DNA from: Streptomyces sp. NBC_01224
Lineage (GTDB): Bacteria; Actinomycetota; Actinomycetes; Streptomycetales; Streptomycetaceae
Assembly (NCBI RefSeq): GCF_036002945.1
Contig: NZ_CP108529.1
Location: forward strand, 4,831,001 to 4,895,000
DNA: 64,000 bases
Direction of reading: 5' to 3'
Of the stretch, positions 26,240 through 35,306 are shown in pieces. The notes beneath the pieces were generated by a model. That model was given only the letters and a program-made list of their open reading frames with translations. It did not search any database and had not been told where the DNA came from. Every line of letters begins with the position of its first letter. Position 1 is the stretch's first letter. The translations under genes and the position numbers were made by a program.

Positions 26240-27082
26240 GTGACCGTCGTGACCGTCTTGCACCCGGGATCCATGGGCGCGGCGGTCACCGCTGAGCTTG
26301 TCGCCGGCGGCCATGAGGTGCTGTGGGTGCCCAAGGAACGCAGTGAGAACACATGGCGCCGCGCGAGGGAGGTCCGCGCCACAGCTTGCGACTCGCTCGC
26401 GGAAGCGCTGTCCCGTAGCGCGGTCGTTCTCTCAGTCTGCCCACCGCAGGCGGCGGAGGATGTGGCAGCGGCCGTGGCTGCGCACGCCTTCGCTGGGGTG
26501 TACGTCGATGTCAATGCCATCAGTCCGCAGCGCGTGCAGCGCATCGCCGGGAAGATCCGTCCCGGCTCCGCAGTCATTGACGGTTCCGTTTTCGGTCGGC
26601 CACCAGGTGATTGGCGCACGGCACGGCTCTATCTCGCGGGGGTCGGCTCCGCCGTCGACTTGGTGGCGTCGCTGTTCGTGGACTCTGCCCTGCACGTATG
26701 CCGGGTCGGTGACGCCGTCGGTTCTGCTTCCGCTCTGAAGATGGCCTTTGCCAGTTACCAGAAGGCCGCTCGTACCCTCGCCGGCGTCGCCCATGCGCTC
26801 GCCGACGCCCATGGAGTCGGTGATCAGCTCACAGGCGAAGCCGAGATCATGATCTCCGCGATCCTCTCTGATCCGGAGTACTTGCCGAGCGTGGCAGCCC
26901 GGGCCTGGCGCTGGGCGCCCGAGATGGAAGAGGTCGCCGACACTCTCCGCGAGGCTGACCTGCCCACGGACATGGCCGAGGCCACGGCTCGGGTGCTCTC
27001 CTTCTGGGAGCGAGACAAGGACCAGTACGACTTGCCGGTCGTGCACGTCCTCTCTCAGCTCCGGTCGGGAAGAAGTAGTTGA
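26240..27082 (+). CDS. NAD(P)-dependent oxidoreductase (6PGDH-like)
   Basis: 280 aa from GTG 26240 behind GGAGG. The N-terminal Rossmann fold has HPGSMGAAVTAELVAGGHEV (GxMGxxxA variant) and VYVDVNAISPQRV. The C-terminal helical domain resembles DUF1932 of 6-phosphogluconate/3-hydroxyisobutyrate dehydrogenase relatives and imine reductases. Substrate unknown. It is the only metabolic gene on the right-going strand of this part of the element. Confidence 0.82.
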   Translation: MTVVTVLHPGSMGAAVTAELVAGGHEVLWVPKERSENTWRRAREVRATACDSLAEALSRSAVVLSVCPPQAAEDVAAAVAAHAFAGVYVDVNAISPQRVQRIAGKIRPGSAVIDGSVFGRPPGDWRTARLYLAGVGSAVDLVASLFVDSALHVCRVGDAVGSASALKMAFASYQKAARTLAGVAHALADAHGVGDQLTGEAEIMISAILSDPEYLPSVAARAWRWAPEMEEVADTLREADLPTDMAEATARVLSFWERDKDQYDLPVVHVLSQLRSGRSS

Positions 27083-27114
27083 TTCGTGCACACTGTGGCG
27101 CCGCCGAGAGGCGA

Positions 27115-28824
27115 TCACCTCCGCCGAGGGCGAGATGTAGATGTAGTAGCGGTGGGCGTGGCCGACGCCGCAGGCTCCGGAGAAACCACGTGGCGTAGAA
27201 CGGTGCTGCGTTTCTGTGCCGCCAGAGCTCGCTGGCTTGGAGCGGGCCTCTGCGAGAGCCGATGTACGCGCCAGGCCAGTGTGCGTGCAGGGGAGCGGGC
27301 GTCGTCGAGGGCGCGTTCGTCTGCCGCCTGCTGCAACAGGCGTCCGGGATCGTGGCCTGCGGCCTCTGCGTCAACCAATGCGGTGGTGAGCGCATCGGTG
27401 GCGGGGTCGGCGAAGACTTGGTCGGCGTGTGCGGGGGCGGCCTGGCGGATGAGCTGGGCGTACCGGACTGCGACCTTCTGAGGCGGTCGATGCTGGGCGG
27501 CGGCAAGCAGGTACCCGGATGAGGTCCGGTCGTAGGCGGTCTGGAGGTGGAGCAGGGTCTGGTGGGCGGCTGCGGTCTGCTGGTTGTGCTGTCGTTGGTC
27601 GTGCCAGCGGGCGGCGGCGATGACGGCGAGGAGCGCGGCGTCGAGGAACATCGCCAGGAAGGCTCCGTCCTTGGGCGTCGGCTCGTGGAGCATTGCCTTC
27701 ACGGCCCCACGCAGGGCGCGGGCGTGGTGGTGCTCGGCGTGGACGCGTGAACGGGTTGCCCGTTCGAACGCGGAGGCCGCTGCGCGGAGTTCGGTGCGGA
27801 TGTCCGGCGGCGCGGTAAGGGCTACGGCGTCGAGTGCTTCGCCGAGGGCGGCCAAGTGGGCCTGGGCGGCTTCGGCTTCCGGTCGGCCGAGGTGGTGGGG
27901 GATGCGCTCTGTGGCTGCGGTGGCTTGGTGCCACGGGTGCGGCCGGAGGCGTCCATGGGGGTTGTCGGCCGGAATGTCTGCTGCGGTGAGACGGCTCTGG
28001 ATCTTGGGGAGGGAGAGGTCGGGCGACAGCGTGGAGCCGGAGAACCACACCGGTTCCCCTCCGGTGTTCGTGTCGTCTTCCAGGGCGATCTTGTAGCCGC
28101 GTGGTTCTCCGGAGGGGAAGTGCAGGACCTCGACGAGGACGCCGTTGGTACGGGTGAGCAGACCGAGGAACTCCTCGGTGTTGGTGGCGGCAGCCGCTGC
28201 CGTGCGGACGAAGGTGCGCAGGCGTACGCGGGCGGGCTTGTCGTGGCCGGTGCGGCGGGCCTTCTCCTGCTCGGCGCGGGTGGGCCGTTTCGCGGCGGTG
28301 CGGTCTCCGCGTACGACTTGGAAAAGGCCGTATTCCTTCTCGACGGCTGCGAGTTCGCGGTCGGCGGTGAGGTAGTCGTTCCAGTGGCGTGCGGTGCGCA
28401 GGTCGCCTCGGATTTTGGTGGCGGCGATGTGGATGTGGTCGTTGGCATGCCGGACGGCGACCCAACGGCAGCCGTCCGGATCTTCTGTCGGTGTGATGCC
28501 GGTTGCTGTGACGACACGGCGGGCGATGTCCGCCCATTCGGCGTCGTCGAGGATGCGGTCGCCGGGTGCTGCACGGACGGAGCAGTGCCACACGTGCTGC
28601 TCCGGGGCCCGGCCGAGTCGCCTGGCCTGCTGGACGCGTAGGTCGAGGTCGGCCACGAGGAGCTTCTTCGTAGCGGCGGTGTCGTCGGTGCGGCCGGGGT
28701 CGGGCGCGAAGCCGTCCCAGGAGGCGACGAGGTGCGGGTCGGTGTGCTCGTTGGCCCGGCCGGGGCCGTAGAGGTAGCGGATGAGGCCGGCGGTGCTCTT
28801 GCCGCTGCTGATCTTCGCGATCAC
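27115..28824 (-). CDS. relaxase/mobilization nuclease
   Basis: 569 aa from GTG 28824, overlapping the mobC stop by 4 nt. KISSGKSTAGLIRYLYGPG at the start and the metal-binding NDHIHIA motif (about 128) are characteristic of MobA/VirD2-type relaxases of Streptomyces. Two hydrophobic stretches lie near residues 400-415. It would nick oriT and pilot single-strand transfer. The open frame continues upstream through mobC in another phase, but that part is not coding. Confidence 0.85.
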   Translation of the reverse strand: MIAKISSGKSTAGLIRYLYGPGRANEHTDPHLVASWDGFAPDPGRTDDTAATKKLLVADLDLRVQQARRLGRAPEQHVWHCSVRAAPGDRILDDAEWADIARRVVTATGITPTEDPDGCRWVAVRHANDHIHIAATKIRGDLRTARHWNDYLTADRELAAVEKEYGLFQVVRGDRTAAKRPTRAEQEKARRTGHDKPARVRLRTFVRTAAAAATNTEEFLGLLTRTNGVLVEVLHFPSGEPRGYKIALEDDTNTGGEPVWFSGSTLSPDLSLPKIQSRLTAADIPADNPHGRLRPHPWHQATAATERIPHHLGRPEAEAAQAHLAALGEALDAVALTAPPDIRTELRAAASAFERATRSRVHAEHHHARALRGAVKAMLHEPTPKDGAFLAMFLDAALLAVIAAARWHDQRQHNQQTAAAHQTLLHLQTAYDRTSSGYLLAAAQHRPPQKVAVRYAQLIRQAAPAHADQVFADPATDALTTALVDAEAAGHDPGRLLQQAADERALDDARSPARTLAWRVHRLSQRPAPSQRALAAQKRSTVLRHVVSPEPAASATPTATTSTSRPRRR

Positions 28825-29474
28825 CGTGGCCCCTTTGTGGCGGCTGCCTGGTTGGTGCCTGCTGCGATGTGGCGGATGGTGGCGCCGACCGTGCCGAGGG
28901 CGCGTTCCGCATGGTCGAGGAGTGCGGCGTCCCCAGGGTGTGGGCGGTCGCCGGAGTTGAGCTTCTTGGCGATCTGGTTGATGTTGTGGCCGATCTTGGC
29001 GACCTCGCCTCGGAGGGCGGTGAGTTCGTCGATGTAGTCGTCGAGTTGGGTGCGCTGGCCGGGCAGTGCGAGGTCTCCGTGGATGTGGGCCATGACGACG
29101 GCGCCGACGTAGTGGGCGGCAGCGATGTTCAATGACCGGGCCACGGAGAGGATCGCGGTCTTCTCGTCGGTGCTGTAGCGGACGTCGACGCGTTCCTTGC
29201 GCTGGGTCTCTTTGCGCTGGCGGCGGCGTGCGACTCGGCGCAGTGCGGCGGCTTCGGCGGCGCGCTGCGGCAGCACGGTGCGGGTGGTGGTGTCGACGGG
29301 CTTGTTCCGCTCGGGCGTCCCCTGGCGCCCGAGCTCCTCCGCCACCCCCGGGGCGGAGGCACTTGCGTTGGACCGGCCCTTGGACGGTCCAACGCCATAC
29401 CTTGCTCCGCCTGATGCCGGGGTGGAGGTCATCTGCTGCTGCGCTGACGAGGGCTCGTGGACGGGCCTGTGCAT
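28821..29474 (-). CDS. MobC-like relaxosome protein
   Basis: 217 aa from ATG 29474 behind AGGAG. A ribbon-helix-helix-like RVDVRYSTDEKTAILSVA is followed by LRGEVAKIGHNINQIAKKLNSG, the conserved MobC helix. It assists the relaxase at oriT. The first 80 residues are low-complexity and disordered. Translationally coupled to the relaxase. Confidence 0.82.
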   Translation of the reverse strand: MHRPVHEPSSAQQQMTSTPASGGARYGVGPSKGRSNASASAPGVAEELGRQGTPERNKPVDTTTRTVLPQRAAEAAALRRVARRRQRKETQRKERVDVRYSTDEKTAILSVARSLNIAAAHYVGAVVMAHIHGDLALPGQRTQLDDYIDELTALRGEVAKIGHNINQIAKKLNSGDRPHPGDAALLDHAERALGTVGATIRHIAAGTNQAAATKGPR

Positions 29475-29567
29475 GTGGGCTCCTGCAAGCGGTGGCGGAG
29501 GGAGAGGGCCCGCTCCTCCCTTGCTGATTCACGGGAGGAACGGGCTGGGGCGACGTGGGATGCAGGG

Positions 29568-30305
29568 TCAGCCGGTACCGGTGGGGGCGTCGTCGAGTTC
29601 GGCCTGCAGCAGGTCCTTGACCTCGTCCAGACGGCTCCGAGAAATACCGAAACCCTGGTCCCTGACGGCCTTCTCGATGTTGCGGCGCGAGGCACGGCCG
29701 GCTCGCCCGAGGGGAGCCGTGCGGCCGATGGCCACGGCCTGCTCCAGCGGAACGCTCGGCTGCTTGCCTCCCGGCCTACCGGGCTGCTGCGGGGTCTCCG
29801 CCTCTCGCTTCGCGAGTGGCTCCGGCACGTCGTCGTCGGTGTTGTGGCGGTCGGGGGTAGCGGGGCGTCGGGCGACGAGGAGGTAGAAGTGGACGGCTCC
29901 GGCCAGGGCGAGTGGGGCGATGGCGGAGATGACTCCGACGGTGATGTCATCGAGGGCAAGCCCGTTGTGGCGGGTCTGCTGGTTGAGGCGGACGGCGTGC
30001 AGGACGTTGGCCCAGATACTTGTGGCGGTGGCGACACCGACCAGGGCGGAGACGTAGAGGCGGGCGGACAGGGGCGCGGTCCGCAGGACCAGCAGGGCGC
30101 CGATCCCGATGGCGATGAACCCGTCGATGACGAGCGGGAAGGCATAGGTGAGCGCCCGGTGGATGTGGCTGGCGGCGGCCATCTGACGCAGAGCGTCGTA
30201 GGACAGTGCGAAGGCGGCCACGGCCAGCAGCGACACTCCCGTGCGGATCGCGGTGGCCAGCGGCAGCGGGGCAGACGGTGCCGCGGCGATGGTGGGGGAG
30301 GACAA
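29568..30305 (-). CDS. DUF2637 membrane protein
   Basis: 245 aa. The start is TTG 30305 with CTGGAG 8 nt upstream. Four membrane segments lie in residues 15-145, including FALSYDALRQMA and FPLVIDGFIAIGIGALLV, the DUF2637 signature. A linker follows, then a C-terminal 60-residue winged-helix-like part (RNIEKAVRDQGFGISRSRLDEV). It is common on Streptomyces plasmids and integrated elements; exact role unknown. Iterons lie just upstream. Confidence 0.8.
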   Translation of the reverse strand: MSSPTIAAAPSAPLPLATAIRTGVSLLAVAAFALSYDALRQMAAASHIHRALTYAFPLVIDGFIAIGIGALLVLRTAPLSARLYVSALVGVATATSIWANVLHAVRLNQQTRHNGLALDDITVGVISAIAPLALAGAVHFYLLVARRPATPDRHNTDDDVPEPLAKREAETPQQPGRPGGKQPSVPLEQAVAIGRTAPLGRAGRASRRNIEKAVRDQGFGISRSRLDEVKDLLQAELDDAPTGTG

Positions 30306-30358
30306 AGGGAAATGCTCCAGGGGTGCAAGGTGTGGCTGATGTGGCCCTGAGGGCGGGG

Positions 30359-30488
30359 CGACTCGTCGCGACTCGTCGCGTGCCTGGTCAGGACTGGTAC
30401 GAGTGCGGCGGTGGTGACGAGTCGACTCGTCACCGGACCACGACTCGTCACCGCGCTGACCTGCGCGGAGACGAGTCGCGACGGGTCG
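30359..30488. repeat. iteron cluster, CGACTCGTC repeats
   Basis: Six exact copies of CGACTCGTC (30359, 30369, 30423, 30441; inverted at 30416 and 30470) plus a degenerate GACGGGTCG at 30480. Copies at 30416 and 30423 form a perfect 22-bp palindrome (30413-30434, half GGTGACGAGTC). It lies between the DUF2637 and DUF3631 genes and overlaps the 3' end of the latter. Candidate operator, replication origin or oriT. Confidence 0.75.
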
Positions 30489-31731
30489 TGCCGGGGCAGG
30501 TCCCGGTCGTGGCTTCGGGCGCGGGCTCGGGGCAGTAGCGGGCCCAGGAGTCGGCGAACTGCACGCGGGTGAAGCCCTTGGCCTGGACGTTGCCGTGGAA
30601 GCGGCGGGTGGCCGAGCTGATGCCGTACTCCCTCAGCAGGAGTTGCAGGCCCCGAGGGGTCAGGCCGTTGGCGGTGTACTCCGCCCAGGGTGTCTCGTCG
30701 TCCTGGTTGAGGATGTCGAGGAGTCGGCTGGTGCGAAGCGCCGGCGGGTTGCCTTCGGTGGTGAAGGCGCGGCGGATGTCGGCCAGCAGGCGGATGCCCA
30801 GGCTGCTGCGGTCCTGGTCGTGCTCGGCCTCGTGCTTGGCCATGATGCGGCAGGCGGTGCGGGCGAGGTCGGGCCACGCTCCGCCGGCGAGGTCGGCGAC
30901 GGTCACCAGCGGCTGCCAGGTGTCGGCCGCGCGGTCTTCGACCGGCATGGCCGGTGTCAGCTCCATCGCGTCGGCGTGCAGCGGAGTCAGCCAGGCGACG
31001 AGCCGGTCACGCAAGGCGTGGAGGGGCGGGGTGTCGCGGAAGGTACGGAACTCCGCCACCTTCTCGCCCGGCCTGCGGCGGCGCATCCGGATGACGATCG
31101 ACCGGTCCATGATCGTGTCCGGCAGGTCACCGATGCCGGCGAGGGCCGCCATGGCGAAGGTGGGGAACTTCGCGACCTCGTGGTTGGGCCCGGAGACTCG
31201 GAGGGTGGGGCGGTTGCGCTGGTGCCCCGCGTTGAGCAGACCGCGCATCTCTTCGTTCTTCTCCGCGACCTTCGCGGAGCCGAAGAGGGTGTCGGCCTCG
31301 TCGACCAGCAGGGTGGGCGGTGTGGCGGTGATCGACCGGAACACCGCGGCGGCCGACGCGTTGACCGTGATCAGCGGATCGTGAACGCTCTCGGTGATCA
31401 CGTCCAGCAGCCGCGACTTGCCGCACCGCTTCGCCGGCCCCACGACAGCCAGCCGCGGAGCGTGCTGCCATGCGGTCTGCAGGTGCGTGGCCGCAACCCA
31501 CAGGGTCACAGCCGTGAACGCTTCCCCGCTTGGCAACACGACGTACCGGCGAAGCTGCTCCCGCAGCTCCGCCAGCACCGCCTCGCCCTCGGACACCGGA
31601 GCGGGTTCGGGCTCCTCTGCGGACGACGGTACGGGCTCGGCGGGGCGGCCGGGTATGGCCACCGGCGGCCATACGACGGCGGTGTTCGGAAGGGATGGCG
31701 TGCTCTGGGCGGGATCGTCCATACTGGACAT
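30448..31731 (-). CDS. DUF3631 ATPase/helicase-related protein
   Basis: 427 aa from ATG 31731 behind GGAGGAG. The Walker A variant GPAKRCGKSRLLDV lies near residue 99 and Walker B LLVDEADTLF near 142. DUF3631 follows (DIMDRSIVIRMRRRRPGE-like core). In actinomycete integrated elements such proteins sit where replication initiation genes are found, so a replication role is plausible. The C-terminal tail is encoded by iteron sequence. Confidence 0.82.
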   Translation of the reverse strand: MSSMDDPAQSTPSLPNTAVVWPPVAIPGRPAEPVPSSAEEPEPAPVSEGEAVLAELREQLRRYVVLPSGEAFTAVTLWVAATHLQTAWQHAPRLAVVGPAKRCGKSRLLDVITESVHDPLITVNASAAAVFRSITATPPTLLVDEADTLFGSAKVAEKNEEMRGLLNAGHQRNRPTLRVSGPNHEVAKFPTFAMAALAGIGDLPDTIMDRSIVIRMRRRRPGEKVAEFRTFRDTPPLHALRDRLVAWLTPLHADAMELTPAMPVEDRAADTWQPLVTVADLAGGAWPDLARTACRIMAKHEAEHDQDRSSLGIRLLADIRRAFTTEGNPPALRTSRLLDILNQDDETPWAEYTANGLTPRGLQLLLREYGISSATRRFHGNVQAKGFTRVQFADSWARYCPEPAPEATTGTCPGTTRRDSSPRRSAR

Positions 31732-31821
31732 GTAGCTCCTCCGCTTGCGGGCCAATGGGACGGCAATCCCGGCCTCGCAGGTCAGTCGTTCAGGGATGGG
31801 CGGCATGAGGTTTGCGCTTTG

Positions 31822-31851
31822 AGCCCCTCGGTGTTGGGTCACCGGGGGGCT
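31822..31851 (-). terminator. strong terminator hairpin
   Basis: The arms AGCCCCtCGGTG and CACCGgGGGGCT are followed by TTTTT on the plus strand. It lies upstream of the DUF3631 gene, so it probably stops transcription entering or leaving the regulator region at 31.9 kb. Confidence 0.6.
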
Positions 31852-31932
31852 TTTTGTATGTCGGGGCTGGTTGAAGGCATGCCTCAGCGGATCGGTGCGG
31901 TCTGCTGGGGTGCTTTACGGTACCACGGACTA

Positions 31933-31962
31933 TGCGGATCGCATAGCGCTATGCGATCCGCA
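31933..31962. promoter_or_regulatory. perfect 30-bp palindrome, candidate operator
   Basis: The half-site TGCGGATCGCATAGC is followed directly by its exact reverse complement. It contains nested inverted repeats of GCGGATCGC and TATGCG. It lies 68 bp upstream of the XRE regulator at 32030, in a divergent control region. Best read as the element's repressor operator. Confidence 0.7.
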
Positions 31963-32029
31963 GAACGGATGTTAATCTTGTTCCATGCCGCAAAACCGGC
32001 GGTACACGCAGTGAACGGGAGGAGGGGCA

Positions 32030-32515
32030 ATGCCGGATGACGAGGGAGCCCCCGAGGGGGTGCTCCTCAGCGGCGAGGAGCACGCCGCCGTGCGGGTCAA
32101 GCTGGAGCGCGAGAAGCGCGGCTGGAGCACCACCACGCTGTCCGACCGAATGAACGACGTCGGCTTCGACATGAACCCGTCTGCGGTCTGGCGCATCGAG
32201 AACCGCAAGCGTCGAATCAACCTCGACGAGGCCATCGGTTTCGCCGAGATCTTCGGCGTCCCGCTCAGCAACTTCGTCGGGCCGCCCAGCCTGGCGACCA
32301 TGGGCCGGGCCATGGAGCTGATCGACAACGTCGTAGCCGCCTACAGAGCCTCCAACCGTGCCAACCACGAGGCACGGAAGGCCCGCGACCAGCTCGACGC
32401 CTATCTCGCCGAACACCCGGACATCCGTAAGGAGGCTGACGTGATGGTCTCCAACGCCATCGCCGCCGAACTGATGAAGAGCAACGAAGAGTACGGCCCC
32501 GCCTCCGACGCATAG
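32030..32515 (+). CDS. XRE-family regulator of the element
   Basis: 161 aa from ATG 32030 behind GGAGGAGGGG. An HTH at about 20-75 (VRVKLEREKRGWSTTTLSDR ... PSAVWRIENRKRRI) and a C-terminal coiled-coil region. It precedes xis and int on the same strand. By position it is likely the switch controlling excision and mobilization, acting at the palindrome 31933-31962 (inference). Confidence 0.82.
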   Translation: MPDDEGAPEGVLLSGEEHAAVRVKLEREKRGWSTTTLSDRMNDVGFDMNPSAVWRIENRKRRINLDEAIGFAEIFGVPLSNFVGPPSLATMGRAMELIDNVVAAYRASNRANHEARKARDQLDAYLAEHPDIRKEADVMVSNAIAAELMKSNEEYGPASDA

Positions 32516-32646
32516 CCGCTCACTCCAACTGGCGCAGCGGAAACGCAAACCCTCGCTGTGGCCGTCCTGCCCATCCCATCCCTGAACGACACGAGGCCAG
32601 GCGCGGGGTTGCCGCCCCATCCGCCGGCCGGAACCGGAGCACTCAC

Positions 32647-32922
32647 TTGCGCCCTTCGGCGATAACGCACGCCCCCGTCCAGCGCCCGCGACCCCAGGGG
32701 GAGGTGACCACTACCGACACCCTCCTCACCGTGGAGCAGGCCGCCGAACGCCTCGGCACCGGCGTGCGCTTCATCCGGCGACTCATCCAGGAGCGCCGCA
32801 TCCGCTACGTCAAACTCGGCAAGCCCGTACGGATACCCGAGAGCGCCATCGCCGCGTACATCGAGGAACGCGCCGTTCCGACTCTCGGCGAGACGCGTTC
32901 CCGCTTCGGGAAGGCCGCCTGA
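32647..32922 (+). CDS. excisionase (MerR-type HTH)
   Basis: 91 aa from TTG 32647 with GGAG 7 nt upstream; GTG 32704 is an alternative start with a poorly spaced ribosome site. DTLLTVEQAAERLGTGVRFIRRLI and VRIPESAIAAYIEE are the excisionase-family winged HTH. Its stop overlaps the integrase start (TGATG), the usual xis-int arrangement. Confidence 0.85.
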   Translation: MRPSAITHAPVQRPRPQGEVTTTDTLLTVEQAAERLGTGVRFIRRLIQERRIRYVKLGKPVRIPESAIAAYIEERAVPTLGETRSRFGKAA

Positions 32923-34078
32923 TGGCGGCCCGCAAGCTGCAGCGGCGGCGCGAATTCGGCACCGTTCGTCAACTCCCATCGGGGCGGTGGCAGGTGCGCT
33001 ACTGGGCCCCGGACGGCAGCCGCCGCACCGCCCCGGAGACCTTCGAGACGCGTACCGATGCCCAGTCCTGGCTCACGCTCACCCAGGCCGACATCGAGCG
33101 CAAGCACTGGGTGGACCCCGACGCCGGCTCGGTCAACTTCGAGACGTACGCCATGAAGTGGGTCGAGGAGCGCGGGCTCTCCGCCACCACGGAGGAGCTG
33201 TACCGAAGGCTCCTGCGCCTGCACCTGCTGCCCGAATTCGCCACGGTGAACCTGGACGACATCACGCCGCCGGGCGTGCGCACCTGGCGGGCCGAGCGGT
33301 TGGGGGCGACCGGTGCGACGACCGTCGCCAAGTCCTACCGCCTCCTCAAAGCCATCATGGAGACGGCGACCGACGACGAACTGATCCGCCGCAACCCCTG
33401 CCGGATCAGGGGCGCCGGCAGCGAGAAAGCCAAGGAACGCCCGACGGCCACCGTCGAACAGGTCGACGCGCTCGCCGACGCCATGGGACCGAGGTGGCGG
33501 CTGATGGTCTACTTCGGCGCCTACGGGCCCATGCGCCCGGAGGAACAGGCCGCCCTCCGGCGCCCCGACGTCACGCTCGACCCTCTCGCGGTCAAGATCC
33601 GTGACGCCGCACCCGAGCTGACCACCGGCCGTCGCATCGAAGGCGACACGAAGTCGGCCGCCGGAAGGCGAACCGTCTTCCTCCCGGCCTTCCTGTACAT
33701 CGAGGTGAAGCGTCACCTCGACTGGTATGCCGAGAAGGAACCCGACGGGCTCCTGTTCGTCGGGGAGAAGGGCGCTCCCTTCCGCCGGTCCACCTTCGGC
33801 CGCAAGTGGCGGAGGGCCCGGGCCAAGGTCGGCCTGCCAGAGGGCTTCCGCTTCTACGACCTCCGCCACACCGGCCACACCCTGCCACCCAGTCGGGAGC
33901 CACGCTCAAGGACACGATGGTCCGCGCCGGCCAGTCCTCGGAGAAGGCAGCCATGGTCTACCAGCATTCCCCGATGGAGCGGCAAATGGAGGTCGCGGAC
34001 GGCATCGATGACTTGGTTCGTGCCCAACGGGCCAAGGCAGCGGCGGTTGTTGAGTCGCAGAGTGCTCGCGAAGCGTAA
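32922..34078 (+). pseudogene. tyrosine recombinase (integrase), frameshifted
   Basis: ATG 32922. The N-terminal SAM-like and core-binding domains and the first catalytic region (YGPMRPEEQAAL, about 195) and FYDLRHTGHT (about 312) are intact. A single missing G at about 33884 (CTGCCACC where CTGGCCACC is expected) shifts the frame. The expected C-terminus with the nucleophile Tyr (AAMVYQHSP) continues in another frame to 34078, while the actual frame runs to 34205 with unrelated residues. Inactive unless this is an assembly error or suppressed. Confidence 0.85.
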
Positions 34079-34089
34079 CGAGCAGACTG

Positions 34090-34119
34090 GCCCGGGGCTG
34101 TCTGAACACAGCCCCGGGC
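34090..34119 (+). terminator. terminator after integrase
   Basis: Perfect 11-bp arms GCCCGGGGCTG / CAGCCCCGGGC with an 8-nt loop, 12 bp after the restored integrase stop. This supports 34078 as the original gene end. Confidence 0.75.
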
Positions 34120-34274
34120 TTGTTACGTGGCGGAATGATGTTCGTCCGGCCGACGTGCCGCTCGCTTCCGCAGTGGCGGAGACGCGGATACGCCTCGGGC
34201 AGTGATGCCCATCTTCGCTCGTGCTGTCAGACGTTGCATCTACGCTGCCTCTCACCGAGGACACAGGGGGAACA

Positions 34275-35306
34275 GTGAGTGGTGCGGGATCGCCGCAGTG
34301 GCGGCATCCAGTACGGGGGGTGCACAACCGGCAGGTCGAGAAGCGCGTAGGGCGGGCGGAAAAGGCTGCGGCTGATCTGGGTATCGCCTTCGATGCGCAC
34401 AGTGTCCGTAAGGCACTCGCGTTTCGGTGGGGCCCCTATCTGCTGAGGCTGCGGCGAGTGCTTGTCGCCTTCGTGGTTCTGGGCATCACGGCCGTCGTTA
34501 CTTACGGCCCGGCCTGCCGACCTGGCGGGATTCTCGATGCTGGTCCCGTATCTTGCGGGTCCTACTCCGCTTACGTCCTCGGACCCGGGGGTGACCCGCG
34601 GACGGCTGGGGCCCTCGTCTGCATCTCGGTGGTCCTCGTATTTGTGTGGTCGCTATGGCGCGCGGACCACATCGCGCGCTGCTACGAGCCGCTGTACCCG
34701 CTCCTCAGCTTGCTCTCGGCCAGTGGGGATCTGGTCGGTATGGCGGAAAGCCACTACACGGATGCAGGGAGACTCCGCAAGAAGGTCAGAAGAGTGGGTC
34801 TCCCTCTGCGGGAGGTCGCCGGAGATGCTGCATCTGCGTTCGGGGCTGGCCGGGCAATCCGAAAGGAACTCGTAAGCCACGTACGGCTGGTGGAGACGGC
34901 GTTTACGCAGGCGGCAGACGAACTTATGCGGGATCGCGAGGGCGCGGCGCGGAAGCTTGGTCTGCTTGCCGCGACTGCCGCGAGCAGCATCGCTGTCGAT
35001 CGCTTTCAGGAGATGCTCCCGGAGGCACTGCTCCCGAGCGAGGAATCTGGAGAGGGCTCTTTGGCACCTGACCGGGTGGACGGTCTCCGCTTGGCGAAGG
35101 CGTGCATGTGGTCGGTACTCTGCGTCACGCTCTTCTCGTTGCTCCTCGCGTGGCTAGGTGCCCCGGCGGAGCTGATGGCGCCATTGGCAATACTGGCCTT
35201 CCCGGTGGCCGTATACGTGCTTTTGGCGGCGCGGCATGGGCTCAACGAGGCGTCACGTCTGACGCGAAGCATCAGCGCATTCTTCTCCTCTGGACCTCCG
35301 CTCTGA
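34275..35306 (+). CDS. hypothetical membrane protein
   Basis: 343 aa from GTG 34275 behind GGGGGA. Four membrane helices in two pairs: about 55-75 and 95-120 (LVCISVVLVFVWSLW), then near the C-terminus (MWSVLCVTLFSLLLAWL and LMAPLAILAFPVAVYVLLA). The central 150 residues are cytosolic and helical. I do not recognise the family. The position between int and the attachment site is a common slot for accessory cargo. Confidence 0.65.
   Translation: MSGAGSPQWRHPVRGVHNRQVEKRVGRAEKAAADLGIAFDAHSVRKALAFRWGPYLLRLRRVLVAFVVLGITAVVTYGPACRPGGILDAGPVSCGSYSAYVLGPGGDPRTAGALVCISVVLVFVWSLWRADHIARCYEPLYPLLSLLSASGDLVGMAESHYTDAGRLRKKVRRVGLPLREVAGDAASAFGAGRAIRKELVSHVRLVETAFTQAADELMRDREGAARKLGLLAATAASSIAVDRFQEMLPEALLPSEESGEGSLAPDRVDGLRLAKACMWSVLCVTLFSLLLAWLGAPAELMAPLAILAFPVAVYVLLAARHGLNEASRLTRSISAFFSSGPPL

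Noticed and set aside
29475..30877. 482-codon minus-strand frame over DUF2637
   Set aside because: Out of phase with the recognisable DUF2637 protein; Pro/Arg/Ser-rich shadow translation.
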